From: CAIPTY01 sp036732725 | Lineage (GTDB): Bacteria > Desulfobacterota > Desulfuromonadia > Geobacterales > Pseudopelobacteraceae | Reading direction: 5' to 3' | Length of the DNA stretch: 64,000 bases | NCBI GenBank assembly: GCA_036732725.1 | Contig: DAINBV010000004.1 | Span: 1 to 64,000 of the forward strand | Shown here: positions 8,909 through 17,658 of the stretch, piece after piece | Position numbering within the stretch: the stretch's first letter is position 1 | Layout: every line of letters starts with the position of its first letter | Position numbers and translations under genes: made by a program | The notes under the pieces: generated by a model | Told to the model about the DNA's origin: nothing | Database searches by the model: none | Seen by the model: only the letters and a program-made list of their open reading frames with translations

Positions 8909-9943
8909 ATGCAAATCGGCATGATTGGACTGGGACGCATGGGGGGGGACATGGTGCGTCGCTTGCTGCAGAGCGGTCATGAATGTGTCGTGTTTGATAT
9001 GAAGGCCGACGCAGTGGAAACGCTTGTGCGTGAAGGTGCTCTGGGATCCGGATCAATCGAAGAGTTCGTTTCCAGGCTCGTCAAGCCTCGGGTAGTCTGG
9101 CTGATGGTGCCGGCTGCCTTGACCGATTCGATGATCACTACGTTCACGCCGCTTCTGGATAAGGGCGATATTATTATTGACGGCGGCAACTCTTACTACC
9201 GGGATGACATTCGCCGATCGGCACAGCTGCAGGAATATGGCATCCGCTACCTTGACGTCGGTACCAGCGGCGGCATCTGGGGAGCGGAGCGCGGCTACTG
9301 CCTGATGATCGGTGGAGAAACAGCAGCGGTAGAACTGCTCAACCCGATTTTTGCCGCATTGGCCCCCGGCATCAGTGCTGCTCCGCCTACGCCGGGCAGG
9401 GAAAAGGCTACGAGTACGGCAGAACATGGCTATCTCCATTGCGGGCCGAGTGGCGCCGGACATTTCGTCAAAATGGTACACAACGGTATCGAATACGGGC
9501 TGATGGCTGCCTATGCCGAGGGGCTCAATATCCTTCGCCATGCCAACGTCGGAAACGAGGAGCGGGAAGTAAACGCCGAAACGACGCCACTACGACATCC
9601 TGAGCAGTATCAGTATGACTTCAATCTTTCCGATATCACAGAGGTCTGGCGTCGAGGGAGCGTCATCTCTTCCTGGCTGCTCGACCTTGCTGCAAATGCG
9701 CTGTTGGCGAACCCCGATGTAGAGAATTTCAAAGGACGCGTGTCCGATTCGGGCGAAGGTCGCTGGACAGCCATCGCTGCCATTGAAGAGGGGGTTCCTG
9801 CCCCCGTACTCAGTGCTGCACTGTACGAACGTTTCAGTTCGCGAGGTGAGGCCGATTTTGCCGACCGGATCCTGTCAGCCATGCGTTATGGCTTCGGTGG
9901 CCATCTGGAGAAGGTTGATGCCAAGACGGGAGGCGACTCATGA
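8909..9943 (+). CDS. gnd: 6-phosphogluconate dehydrogenase, decarboxylating (short form)
   Basis: A 344-aa short-form enzyme that converts 6-phosphogluconate to ribulose 5-phosphate, CO2 and NAD(P)H. It shows the Rossmann start MIGLGRMGGDM, the substrate motif DGGNSYYRDD, the catalytic GTSGGIWG, and the Lys/Asn pair in GHFVKMVHNGIEYG. The length fits the GntZ/YqeC (often NAD-linked) subgroup rather than the 470-aa Gnd. The ATG at 8909 has GGAGG upstream. It overlaps zwf by ATGA, so the two enzymes are translationally coupled. Confidence 0.93.
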   Translation: MQIGMIGLGRMGGDMVRRLLQSGHECVVFDMKADAVETLVREGALGSGSIEEFVSRLVKPRVVWLMVPAALTDSMITTFTPLLDKGDIIIDGGNSYYRDDIRRSAQLQEYGIRYLDVGTSGGIWGAERGYCLMIGGETAAVELLNPIFAALAPGISAAPPTPGREKATSTAEHGYLHCGPSGAGHFVKMVHNGIEYGLMAAYAEGLNILRHANVGNEEREVNAETTPLRHPEQYQYDFNLSDITEVWRRGSVISSWLLDLAANALLANPDVENFKGRVSDSGEGRWTAIAAIEEGVPAPVLSAALYERFSSRGEADFADRILSAMRYGFGGHLEKVDAKTGGDS

Positions 9944-11352
9944 TCTCACCACATTCGGACGCACTGGTGCTCTTTGGTGTGACGGGCGACCTCGCCCACA
10001 AAATGATCTTCCCGGCGCTCTATGCGATGGCGAAGCGGGGCAATCTGAAGGTTCCGGTCATCGGTGTCGCATTCCCGGAATGGAGTTTGGCGCAACTACA
10101 CGAAAGCGTGACGGTCAGTATACAACAATCGGGTGGGATCGACAGCCAGAGTGCCCTCAGCCATCTCCTGTCCCTGCTCAGGTATGTAAGCGGTGACTAT
10201 AACGCCCCCGACACGTACATGAAGATAAAAAAGGCACTGGGTAGCGCCCGGCACCCGGCACACTATCTCGCCATTCCTCCCGTGCTCTTTGAGACGGTAA
10301 TCAAAGGGCTCGGTTCAGCAGGCTTGGCCGATAATGCGCGCGTGATTGTCGAAAAACCGTTTGGGAGAGACCTGGCCTCAGCGCGTGCGCTTAACCAGGT
10401 TGCAAGGTCGGTATTCCCGGAAGATTCCATATTTCGCATCGACCACTTCCTCGGGAAGGAGTCGATTATGAATATCCTCTATTTCCGCTTTGCCAATTCC
10501 TTTCTGGAGCCGATCTGGAATCGCAACTATGTGGCCAGCGTCCAGATAACCCTCTCCGAGAAATTCGGCGTCGAGAAACGCGGCGCTTTTTACGAATCCG
10601 CCGGCTGTCTGCGCGATGTGATCCAGAACCACCTGTTCCAGGTCGTCGCCCTGCTGGCCATGGAACCACCGGCGTATAGAGGTTTTGGAGCCGTGCAGAG
10701 CGAGAAAGCCAAGGTCTTTCAGGCCATGCGCCCCTTGCAGCCCGACGACCTGGTACGTGGTCAATACGCGGGCTACCGCGAGGAGGCAAACGTGGCAAAG
10801 AACTCCGACGTCGAGACCTTCTGCGCCCTGCGGCTTTTCATCGACTCGTGGCGATGGGCGGGGGTGCCTTGGTACCTGCGCTCCGGCAAATGTCTGGCCG
10901 AAACGGTTAACGAGGTCCTGGTGGAGTTCAAGCCTCCGCCCCAGAGGCTTTTCGAAGACTCGGCACCGACGACCGGCCGGTCCAACTATCTGCGCTTTCA
11001 CATTTCCCCCAATTCCGCCATCGCACTTGCCGCTCGTGTCAAGCACGCCGGGAAGGAGTTTGCAGGTGACCAGCGGGAACTCTATCTGTGCGAAGAACAG
11101 CCGGGAGAGGAAACACCCTACGAGCGGCTCCTGGGAGATGCCATGGCCGGCGACGGCGCGCTCTTCACCCGTGAGGACGCGGTTGAGGCTGCCTGGGCAG
11201 TAGTCGAGCCGGTTCTTACAACCCACCACCAGTCCATCCTCTACCAACCAGGCAGCTGGGGACCGCAGGAAGCCGACCAGTTGATTGCCCGTGACGGGTG
11301 CAGCTGGTTCCCCCCCATGATCAAGACCGAAAAGGACGAGTGTGCCCCATGA
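9940..11352 (+). CDS. zwf: Glucose-6-phosphate 1-dehydrogenase
   Basis: A 470-aa enzyme that oxidises glucose 6-phosphate to 6-phosphogluconolactone. Diagnostic features are the dinucleotide motif FGVTGDLAHK at the N-terminus, EKPFGRD, and the catalytic RIDHFLGKE signature near residue 167. It overlaps gnd upstream and pgl downstream by four bases each. This gives the unusual order gnd-zwf-pgl, reversed relative to the metabolic order of the first and last steps. Length is slightly below the usual 490 aa but all core motifs are present. Confidence 0.96.
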   Translation: MISPHSDALVLFGVTGDLAHKMIFPALYAMAKRGNLKVPVIGVAFPEWSLAQLHESVTVSIQQSGGIDSQSALSHLLSLLRYVSGDYNAPDTYMKIKKALGSARHPAHYLAIPPVLFETVIKGLGSAGLADNARVIVEKPFGRDLASARALNQVARSVFPEDSIFRIDHFLGKESIMNILYFRFANSFLEPIWNRNYVASVQITLSEKFGVEKRGAFYESAGCLRDVIQNHLFQVVALLAMEPPAYRGFGAVQSEKAKVFQAMRPLQPDDLVRGQYAGYREEANVAKNSDVETFCALRLFIDSWRWAGVPWYLRSGKCLAETVNEVLVEFKPPPQRLFEDSAPTTGRSNYLRFHISPNSAIALAARVKHAGKEFAGDQRELYLCEEQPGEETPYERLLGDAMAGDGALFTREDAVEAAWAVVEPVLTTHHQSILYQPGSWGPQEADQLIARDGCSWFPPMIKTEKDECAP

Positions 11353-12071
11353 TCAGGATATGCGATGATCTGGAAGCGCTCAGTTACGCTACTGCAGAAC
11401 TTTTCACCGCTGAGGCGCGGCAGTCAGTAACAGATCGTGGCAGGTTTTTCGTTGCCCTCTCCGGTGGAGAGACACCACGCCGCACCTATGAACTATTGGC
11501 CCAGGAACCGTTCCGTGATCTGGTGCCATGGCAGAACACCCATATTTTTTGGGGAGATGAACGATGCGTCCCGGCCGATGATCTGCGGAGCAATGCCAGA
11601 ATGGCGCATCGAGTGCTGCTCGACCATGTCCCAGTCCCTCAGCACCAGGTCTATCCCATGGTCTGCAACTGCTCTCCGCGGGAGGCAGCAGCGGAGTATG
11701 CAGCGCTGCTGCGCGGTTTTTTTGCCGATGGTCATCCCCGCTTCGATCTTATTTTGCTGGGACTGGGGGAGAACGGCCACACCGCTTCCCTCTTTCCCGG
11801 CACTTCAGTCCTGGACGAGCAGCAGCGTTGGGTAGCTGATGTGTATATGGCTGAGGAAGGGGTGCACCGGCTTACCTTGACGGTCCCGGCCATCAATCAG
11901 GCGAGTCGAGTTGTTTTCCTGGTCTCGGGGTATGCCAAGGCTTCAATTCTGCGGAAAGTATTTGAAGACACCCAGGATCCGAGCGCTATTCCTGCCCGGT
12001 TGATCAAGCCGGCACAAGGCAAATTACTATGGCTGGTAGACCGGGATGCCGCTTCATTATTGTCATCCTAA
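11349..12071 (+). CDS. pgl: 6-phosphogluconolactonase
   Basis: A 240-aa DevB-type lactonase that hydrolyses the Zwf product. Family motifs seen are FVALSGGETPRRTYELL, the loop IFWGDERCVP, and LGLGENGHTASLFPG, with LVSGYAKA towards the C-terminus. The ATG at 11349 overlaps the zwf stop (ATGA). It completes the oxidative pentose phosphate branch with the two preceding genes. No terminator is obvious downstream; a repeat element fills the gap to the glucokinase. Confidence 0.95.
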   Translation: MIRICDDLEALSYATAELFTAEARQSVTDRGRFFVALSGGETPRRTYELLAQEPFRDLVPWQNTHIFWGDERCVPADDLRSNARMAHRVLLDHVPVPQHQVYPMVCNCSPREAAAEYAALLRGFFADGHPRFDLILLGLGENGHTASLFPGTSVLDEQQRWVADVYMAEEGVHRLTLTVPAINQASRVVFLVSGYAKASILRKVFEDTQDPSAIPARLIKPAQGKLLWLVDRDAASLLSS

Positions 12072-12108
12072 GTCAGCGTAACCGGAACCAAACAGGATAA
12101 ACCAAAAG

Positions 12109-12225
12109 GCAATAGCACGCGGAACAGACCGGATTTTAACGGATTAACGCGGATTTTATAAGCAGGTTACAAAGATTGAAATCCGTGTAAACCCGTCGCA
12201 TCCGAGAAAATCCGCGTTCTATTGC
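12109..12225. repeat. Nested inverted repeat, probable dispersed repeat element
   Basis: The 186-base gap between pgl and the glucokinase holds an imperfect palindromic structure. GCAATAG at 12109 pairs with CTATTGC at 12219, and AACGCGGATTTT at 12146 pairs with AAAATCCGCGTT at 12207. Further copies of the CGGATTT / AAATCCG core lie in between. Such elements are usually interspersed chromosomal repeats; it could also act as a transcript-stabilising stem. Confidence 0.6.
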
Positions 12226-12257
12226 AGTTGAAGTTTGCTCAAAAGGAATGGTAATCC

Positions 12258-12989
12258 ATGACTTCAAAAAACATCCATGAAACACAACCGTCCCGTACAC
12301 TTGCCATCGACGTGGGAGGCACAGCACTCAAAGCGTCAGTCCTCGATTCACAAGGAAGAATGATCGTGGATAGCGTCAGAGTTGACACACCGTATCCCTG
12401 TCCTCCCAAGGTTCTTATAAATACGCTCGTTGATCTGGTGAAGCCACTTCCGGAATTCGACCGCGTCTCGGTCGGATTCCCCGGCTATGTGCGCGATGAT
12501 AAAGTCATTACTGCACCCCATTTCGGCAACGATATTTGGTATGGATACGATCTGGTAAAAGCACTCAAGACCACATTCGGCAAACCAGTTAAACTACTCA
12601 ACGATGCCGACATGCAGGGTCTCGCAGCCATTCGAGGCACGGGACTTGAACTGGTAGTTACGCTAGGAACCGGAGTGGGGACCGGATGGTTTCGTAACGG
12701 GGAACCCCTGCCGCATCTTGAACTGGCGCAGCATCCGGTGCACAAGGGAAAGAGCTATAACGAATATATTGGCAAGATAGCGTTGAAGAAAATCGGCAAA
12801 AAGAAGTGGAACGATCGTGTGCGGCACGCGATTACTCTCTTGCAAGAGCTCTTTCATCCCGACGAAACCTATATCGGCGGCGGGAATGCCCGTAAAATTA
12901 CCTTCACGTTGGATGCCCACGTCCAACTCATCTCTAATCAGGATGGTATCCTTGGTGGCTTCAGGTTGTGGGAACCGATTCAAAAATGA
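12258..12989 (+). CDS. ROK-family glucokinase, PpgK-like
   Basis: A 243-aa sugar kinase of the ROK/ASKHA superfamily. The phosphate-1 motif is LAIDVGGTALKASVLD, the catalytic Asp is in KLLNDADMQG, and the adenosine-side motif is VTLGTGVGTGWF. The late IGGGNARK loop matches polyphosphate glucokinases more than the Zn-containing ROK repressors/kinases. It probably phosphorylates glucose released by the GH15 enzyme to feed zwf. Whether ATP or polyphosphate is the donor cannot be told from the sequence. A small gap (15 bases) separates it from kup. Confidence 0.82.
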   Translation: MTSKNIHETQPSRTLAIDVGGTALKASVLDSQGRMIVDSVRVDTPYPCPPKVLINTLVDLVKPLPEFDRVSVGFPGYVRDDKVITAPHFGNDIWYGYDLVKALKTTFGKPVKLLNDADMQGLAAIRGTGLELVVTLGTGVGTGWFRNGEPLPHLELAQHPVHKGKSYNEYIGKIALKKIGKKKWNDRVRHAITLLQELFHPDETYIGGGNARKITFTLDAHVQLISNQDGILGGFRLWEPIQK

Positions 12990-13004
12990 ATTCGAGAGAG
13001 AAAT

Positions 13005-14924
13005 ATGCCGGAAGAGAACCTTGAAGATCACAGCCAGAGCCGCTGGATGAACAAACCTGGCACAAGCCACCGTCTGCTATTGCTCAGCCTGTCTGCCCTC
13101 GGGATCGTCTACGGCGATATCGGGACGAGTCCGATCTATGCTCTGCGTGAATGTTTTCACGGCTCACATCCGTTTCCACCGACCGAATCAAACATCCTTG
13201 GCGTACTGTCACTCATCTTCTGGGCGCTCATGATCATTATTTCGCTCAAGTACCTGCTTTACGTGATGAGAGCCGACAACCACGGAGAAGGTGGCATCCT
13301 GGCGCTGCTGGCATTGCTTGCGCCCTGGAAGAACCATTCTCGGAAAAGCCGGCTGTTGCTCTTTATCGGGCTGTTCGGCGCGGCGCTCCTCTATGGCGAT
13401 GGGGCGATTACCCCGGCTATTTCAGTACTCTCCGCCGTAGAAGGTCTGGAGATTGCGGCGCCGGGGCTGAAGCCGTATGTGCTGCCGATTACTATAACGG
13501 TTCTGGTGCTCCTCTTCCGTTTCCAGAAGCGCGGCACCTCACGGATCGGAATAATTTTCGGTCCCGTCATGCTGCTCTGGTTCGCAACACTGGCGCTCCT
13601 TGGTATCAGCTGGATTGTCCGGGCGCCGCAGGTACTCGCCGCCATCAACCCGGCTCATGGTGTCGCTTTCTTCATCCACAACGGCTGGCGCGGTTTCGTT
13701 GTTCTCGGGGCCGTCTTTCTGGTGGTAACCGGCGGGGAAGCTCTTTACGCCGACATGGGACATTTTGGACGTTTTCCGATCAGGCTTGCCTGGTTTGCGT
13801 TGGTGCTCCCCGCTCTTCTGCTCAACTATTTCGGTCAGGCAGCTTTGATGCTGCTCCATCCCGAGCAATCATACCAACCGTTCTTCAGCCTGGCTCCTGG
13901 GTGGGCGCTCTACCCGCTGGTACTGCTTGCCACCATTGCCACCGTGATTGCCTCCCAGGCAGTAATTTCCGGGGCTTTTTCCCTTACTAGGCAGGCCGTG
14001 CAGCTCGGGCAATGCCCGCATGTCCACATTATCCAGACTTCTCAGGGAGAAATCGGCCAGATCTACATCCCCAGTGTCAATTGGCTGCTGATGTTCGTGA
14101 CGATCTCCCTCGTGTTCGGCTTCGGCACGTCGAGCAAACTTGCCGGTGCGTACGGAGTGGCGGTTACGACTACCATGGTGATCACGGTAGTGTTGGCCTA
14201 TTTTGTGGCCATAGGGACATGGCGGTGGCATCCCGTCACTGCCGGACTTGTCACAGTACTGTTCCTGACGGTGGATGTGGCCTTTTTCGGAGCTAACATG
14301 ATGAAAATTGGGTCCGGCGGGTGGTTTCCCCTGGCAGCGGGCGGTATGGTTTTTACCATGATGGCGACCTGGCGGCGCGGCAAGGAAATCCTCACCCAAC
14401 GGTATGAAGAAGCCATGGAACCTCTCGAAAACTTCCTGCTCCGGATTGCCAAGAATCCCCCGCTGCGCGTTCCGGGCAGTGCGGTATTCATGGTCAAGCG
14501 GATTCCCGGAACACCTCCCCAACTGCTCCATCATCTCGCCCATAATCAGGTCCTTCATGAGCAGGTCATACTTCTCAGCGTCGTTACCAAAGAAGTCCCC
14601 CGGGTATCAGCTGAAAAACGGCTTGAGGTCATCAAGATGGAACAGGGATTCTCCCAGGTGATCGTCAACTACGGTTTCATGCAAAGCCCTCATGTGCCGG
14701 TTGCCTTGCGGGAATGTGAATCATTCGATTTGAAGGTAAATCTGGACACGGTCTCGTACTACCTGGCCCATGAGACTTTGATTCCTTCCCTGAAGCAACG
14801 CGGAATGATGCTCTGGCGGGAAAAACTGTTCTCGTTAATGACCCGTAACGCACTGCCGGCAACTGATTTTTTCAATATTCCGCCCGAACGGGTCATTGAA
14901 TTGGGCATACGGATAGAAATCTAG
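13005..14924 (+). CDS. kup: Kup-type low-affinity potassium/proton symporter
   Basis: A 639-aa KUP/HAK transporter. The N-terminal signature GIVYGDIGTSPIYAL is followed by about 12 transmembrane helices up to residue 460. The typical cytosolic tail contains AVFMVKRIPGTPP, NQVLHEQVILLSV and YYLAHETLIP. It imports K+ with protons. It is the first of three separate K+ uptake systems in this window. Start at 13005 (ATG) fits the short gap after the glucokinase gene; a second Met at residue 14 is possible. Confidence 0.95.
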   Translation: MPEENLEDHSQSRWMNKPGTSHRLLLLSLSALGIVYGDIGTSPIYALRECFHGSHPFPPTESNILGVLSLIFWALMIIISLKYLLYVMRADNHGEGGILALLALLAPWKNHSRKSRLLLFIGLFGAALLYGDGAITPAISVLSAVEGLEIAAPGLKPYVLPITITVLVLLFRFQKRGTSRIGIIFGPVMLLWFATLALLGISWIVRAPQVLAAINPAHGVAFFIHNGWRGFVVLGAVFLVVTGGEALYADMGHFGRFPIRLAWFALVLPALLLNYFGQAALMLLHPEQSYQPFFSLAPGWALYPLVLLATIATVIASQAVISGAFSLTRQAVQLGQCPHVHIIQTSQGEIGQIYIPSVNWLLMFVTISLVFGFGTSSKLAGAYGVAVTTTMVITVVLAYFVAIGTWRWHPVTAGLVTVLFLTVDVAFFGANMMKIGSGGWFPLAAGGMVFTMMATWRRGKEILTQRYEEAMEPLENFLLRIAKNPPLRVPGSAVFMVKRIPGTPPQLLHHLAHNQVLHEQVILLSVVTKEVPRVSAEKRLEVIKMEQGFSQVIVNYGFMQSPHVPVALRECESFDLKVNLDTVSYYLAHETLIPSLKQRGMMLWREKLFSLMTRNALPATDFFNIPPERVIELGIRIEI

Positions 14925-14960
14925 TTTAGCAGTGGACGTAGCAAAGAAGGCACAGTTCAA

Positions 14961-15911
14961 TCACCTGTCCGACCTTTCCGGGCGCATTCTATTCTGTGCG
15001 AATTCCGTTTCAGCACCGTCCCCATACAACTCCATCATCACCCGGGAAAATACCAGGGCAGCCGGAGAGAGCTCTCTTCCCCTGCGCTTTGCCAGGTAAA
15101 ACGGCCGCGTGATGCTGACCCCTTCGATCAACACCCGCACCAGCGTACCCTGCATCAGTTCATCTTTAATTGAAATAGCCGACACGAACGAGACGCCGAC
15201 TCCAGCCATCACGGCACGCGTCACGGCGTGACTGCTGCCGAGAACGGCCACCTTAGTCAATGCTTCAGCCGCGATGCCTGCCTTAGCCAACGCCATACCG
15301 GTATGCTGCCCGGTTCCGGATCCTGCTTCACGTAACACGAAAGGTTCCCGCAACAGTTCATCAGGCCGGATGCAGGCTGCTTCTCCCCATCTATGTCCGG
15401 CAGGAGCAACCAGCACGATTTCATCATCACACAGGTGTTTGAACTCAAGCCCCTCCCCTGTAAAATGTCCCCCTACCACACCAAGCTCCACCAGTTCGGA
15501 GAGGATCCACTCGTGAACCTGTTGGCTATCCCCCTGGGTAAGTGTGATGTTGAGTCCCGGGTGTCTTTTGATCAGATGTGGCAGCGCCGCCGGGATCAGG
15601 TATTCACCCGGGATACTGCTTCCGGCGATCCTCAGCTGCGCCTCGGCCACTCCCTTGAAACGTTCGATGGCTGCCGGTATCTCTCCGGCATAGTGGAGCA
15701 GACGTTGCGCCTTTTTCAGAAGCACTTTTCCCCCTTCCGTCAGCAAGGCACCTTTTCCGGTTCTGTCAAACAGCCTGATACCGAATTCTTCCTCCAGGGC
15801 GAAGATGTTCTGGCTGACGGTTGACTGGGTGACCAGGGTCGCTTCGGCTCCCTTGGAAAAACTCCCGCTGTTGGCTACGGCGATGAAAACTTCCAGCTGC
15901 CTCAGGTTCAT
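14961..15911 (-). CDS. LysR-family transcriptional regulator
   Basis: A 316-aa LysR regulator. The N-terminal winged helix (LRQLEVFIAVANSGSFSKGA, then TQSTVSQNI) is followed by a periplasmic-binding-like effector domain that begins RIAGSSIPGEYLIPAALP. It is close to the CysB/YeiE-like and selenium-associated LysR group, but this placement is a guess. It converges on kup and its promoter faces tRNA-Lys. The divergent neighbour across the tRNA is a rhodanese lipoprotein, which may or may not be its target. Confidence 0.88.
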   Translation of the reverse strand: MNLRQLEVFIAVANSGSFSKGAEATLVTQSTVSQNIFALEEEFGIRLFDRTGKGALLTEGGKVLLKKAQRLLHYAGEIPAAIERFKGVAEAQLRIAGSSIPGEYLIPAALPHLIKRHPGLNITLTQGDSQQVHEWILSELVELGVVGGHFTGEGLEFKHLCDDEIVLVAPAGHRWGEAACIRPDELLREPFVLREAGSGTGQHTGMALAKAGIAAEALTKVAVLGSSHAVTRAVMAGVGVSFVSAISIKDELMQGTLVRVLIEGVSITRPFYLAKRRGRELSPAALVFSRVMMELYGDGAETEFAQNRMRPERSDR

Positions 15912-16003
15912 AACACTCCTCTATTATTTTTTTCGATGACACTCATTTTATTATTAAATATACCAATTTGACAGAGAGCGTCAATCGTCATACTATCCGT
16001 CGA

Positions 16004-16031
16004 CCCAACGGTGCAACAGAGAACCGTTGGG
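16004..16031. other. Perfect 9-bp hairpin upstream of tRNA-Lys
   Basis: CCCAACGGT at 16004-16012 pairs exactly with ACCGTTGGG at 16023-16031 around a 10-base loop, six bases before the tRNA. There is no T-run, so it is not a simple terminator. It may be a processing signal in the tRNA precursor or an operator in the LysR-tRNA gap. Confidence 0.5.
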
Positions 16032-16037
16032 ATACTT

Positions 16038-16113
16038 GGGCACATAGCTTAGCTGGTAGAGCAGCCGACTCTTAATCGGCAGGTCGTTGGTTCGATCCCA
16101 ACTGTGCCCACCA
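16038..16113 (+). tRNA. tRNA-Lys (CTT anticodon)
   Basis: A 76-base cloverleaf. The acceptor GGGCACA pairs with TGTGCCC, the discriminator is A, and CCA is encoded. The D-arm carries AGCTGGTAGAGC. The anticodon stem GCCGA/TCGGC encloses CTCTTAA, with CTT at 34-36. The T-arm contains GGTTCGATCC. All arms pair, so the gene is intact. Confidence 0.97.
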
Positions 16114-16143
16114 AATCCGCCATTTAAATTACAGGAGCTGACC

Positions 16144-16647
16144 TTGCGCACCTTTATCAACCTTTCCCTGATTACCGCTCTGGCTCTCACCCTTTCCGCC
16201 TGCGCAACCTCACACGGAACTTCACCCAAAGGGCTGGAAGTGCCGATCGAGAAGGCGGCGGTCAAGTTTTCCTCAGATCTTAAGGAAGGTGGCTACAAGC
16301 TTGTCACCACCGATGAACTGAAAAAATGGCTGGATCAAGGGAAAAAAGTCACCATCATCAGTGCTCTTCCTCCTGAAGAAGACAAAAGCTTTGGTCTGCT
16401 TCCGGCAGCCATCAACGCCGCCATGCCCAAATCGGAAAAAGATCTGACCGCGGCTCAAAAAGAGAATCTGATCCGGATCGCCGGCAACGACAAGGATCAG
16501 ACCATCGTTGTTTACTGCGGTTTTGTCGCCTGCCGCAGAAGCCACATCGGCGCCAGAATTCTGGTAGAGAACGGTTTTAACAATGTCTTCCGTTTTCCGG
16601 CAGGTATCACCGGCTGGCAAGAAGCTGGTTACCCGCTGACAAAATAG
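16144..16647 (+). CDS. Rhodanese-domain lipoprotein
   Basis: A 167-aa envelope lipoprotein. The signal peptide ends in the lipobox LSAC (Cys at about residue 19). A single rhodanese domain follows, with the active-site loop VVYCGFVACRRS and the closing FRFPAGITGWQEAGYP. Rhodaneses transfer sulfane sulfur or act as thiol sensors. The start chosen is TTG at 16144, because AGGAGCTGACC lies just upstream and it gives a proper signal peptide; a longer reading would run into the tRNA. A clear terminator follows. Confidence 0.82.
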   Translation: MRTFINLSLITALALTLSACATSHGTSPKGLEVPIEKAAVKFSSDLKEGGYKLVTTDELKKWLDQGKKVTIISALPPEEDKSFGLLPAAINAAMPKSEKDLTAAQKENLIRIAGNDKDQTIVVYCGFVACRRSHIGARILVENGFNNVFRFPAGITGWQEAGYPLTK

Positions 16648-16686
16648 TTTTCATCAAGCATTACTCCTTACCTGGCAGACACATTC

Positions 16687-16716
16687 CGGGCCGACCTTTT
16701 TGGGCGGCCCGTTTTT
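16687..16716 (+). terminator. Rho-independent terminator
   Basis: CGGGCCG (16687-16693) pairs perfectly with CGGCCCG (16705-16711) and is followed by TTTTT. It ends the rhodanese transcript. Confidence 0.85.
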
Positions 16717-16730
16717 CATTGGAGAGCGGT

Positions 16731-17180
16731 ATGACTACAGCAACAAAACTGGCAGGGGTGATGATTATGTTACAGCTGTGCGGTTGCGTTGGGAGGACAG
16801 CAGAGCAGAGATGGCCGGGGAAGCTGGATCTGTTTGGTGTGGAACTCTACTCCGGCACCGACTACCGGGAACTCAGAGGGAGTATTGCCACGGAGGAACC
16901 GTGCCTGAAAGGGTTTGAGCGCAGCTTTGATCAACTCGACATTTCCATCGGTTACGGGTTTGACCGTAAAATCAGAAAAATAACCACCAGAAACCATAAC
17001 ACCGCTATGTTCGGCATCAAGCCCGGCATGAAGTTTGATGAAGCCCGGCAGATTCTTCGACAGAACGGTCTGGCCGCCACCAGTTCACCCTTCCGATTCC
17101 AGGGAGACCGGATTTCAATCACCATGTTGATTGACAGTGACGGCCAACTGTTCGGCATAACAATCGAAGCCGACGACTGA
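16731..17180 (+). CDS. Putative small lipoprotein, unknown function
   Basis: A 149-aa protein. The N-terminus (MTTATKLAGVMIMLQLCGC) resembles a lipoprotein signal with a lipobox-like LCGC. The mature part has a segment FGIKPGMKFDEARQILRQNG, which resembles the short helical repeat of SmpA/BamE-like or Spy-type periplasmic proteins, but I do not recognise a family with confidence. GGAGAG precedes the ATG. It starts right after the upstream terminator, so it should have its own promoter in or near that hairpin. Confidence 0.6.
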   Translation: MTTATKLAGVMIMLQLCGCVGRTAEQRWPGKLDLFGVELYSGTDYRELRGSIATEEPCLKGFERSFDQLDISIGYGFDRKIRKITTRNHNTAMFGIKPGMKFDEARQILRQNGLAATSSPFRFQGDRISITMLIDSDGQLFGITIEADD

Positions 17181-17224
17181 TCGGCTCGCAGCTCCTGCTG
17201 ACGTACCGGTCCTTCAAGCAACAA

Positions 17225-17512
17225 ATGTGTACTGACTGCAACAAAACCGGCCATCAGATGATCCGCAAACTGCTGGAGAACACGCCCGAAGAAAGTGATT
17301 CCACCCACCCCAGTACGCCACCACCCTCAAAGCCCCCTGCCACATCAACAGAAACTGCGCTGTATCACCTCAATAACCATAAGGTTTCACCAAAGAACAT
17401 TGTCTGGCATCTTCTTTGCTATTATATGGCACTCGTCATTACCATAGCCGTCAATTTTGGCCAGCTTCTCCGTGATCGCCCCCCGGGAACGGTTCAAAGA
17501 GTCCTATTTTAA
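17225..17512 (+). CDS. Possible small membrane protein, unknown
   Basis: A 95-aa reading frame with a Pro/Ser/Thr-rich middle (HPSTPPPSKPPATS) and one hydrophobic stretch near residues 60-80 (IVWHLLCYYMALVITIAV). There is no good ribosome site. It occupies most of the 478-base gap between the lipoprotein and the diguanylate cyclase. It could be a chance frame; the transmembrane-like segment is the only support. Confidence 0.3.
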   Translation: MCTDCNKTGHQMIRKLLENTPEESDSTHPSTPPPSKPPATSTETALYHLNNHKVSPKNIVWHLLCYYMALVITIAVNFGQLLRDRPPGTVQRVLF

Positions 17513-17541
17513 GGGTGAGTAAAAATTTTACCGGTAATACA

Positions 17542-17570
17542 TTGGAATAAAGAAAAAAATAGAATATAAT
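17542..17570 (+). promoter_or_regulatory. Sigma-70-like promoter of the diguanylate cyclase gene
   Basis: TTGGAA at 17542 and TATAAT at 17565 are separated by exactly 17 bases in an A-rich tract, 89 bases before the start codon at 17659. Confidence 0.6.
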
Positions 17571-17658
17571 GCCAAGACGTTTGGCCAACCAAGTTTCCGG
17601 CCAGCTAGAAACCCCAGACTAAACACTGAATTTCAATACCAGAAGAGAGGTGTGCACG

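Noticed and set aside
10378..11247. A 289-aa minus-strand frame opposite zwf
   Set aside because: Zwf carries all family motifs; the opposite frame has none and no start signals.
13151..13990. A 279-aa alternative frame inside kup
   Set aside because: Arg/Pro/His-rich product typical of an out-of-frame reading of a membrane-protein gene.
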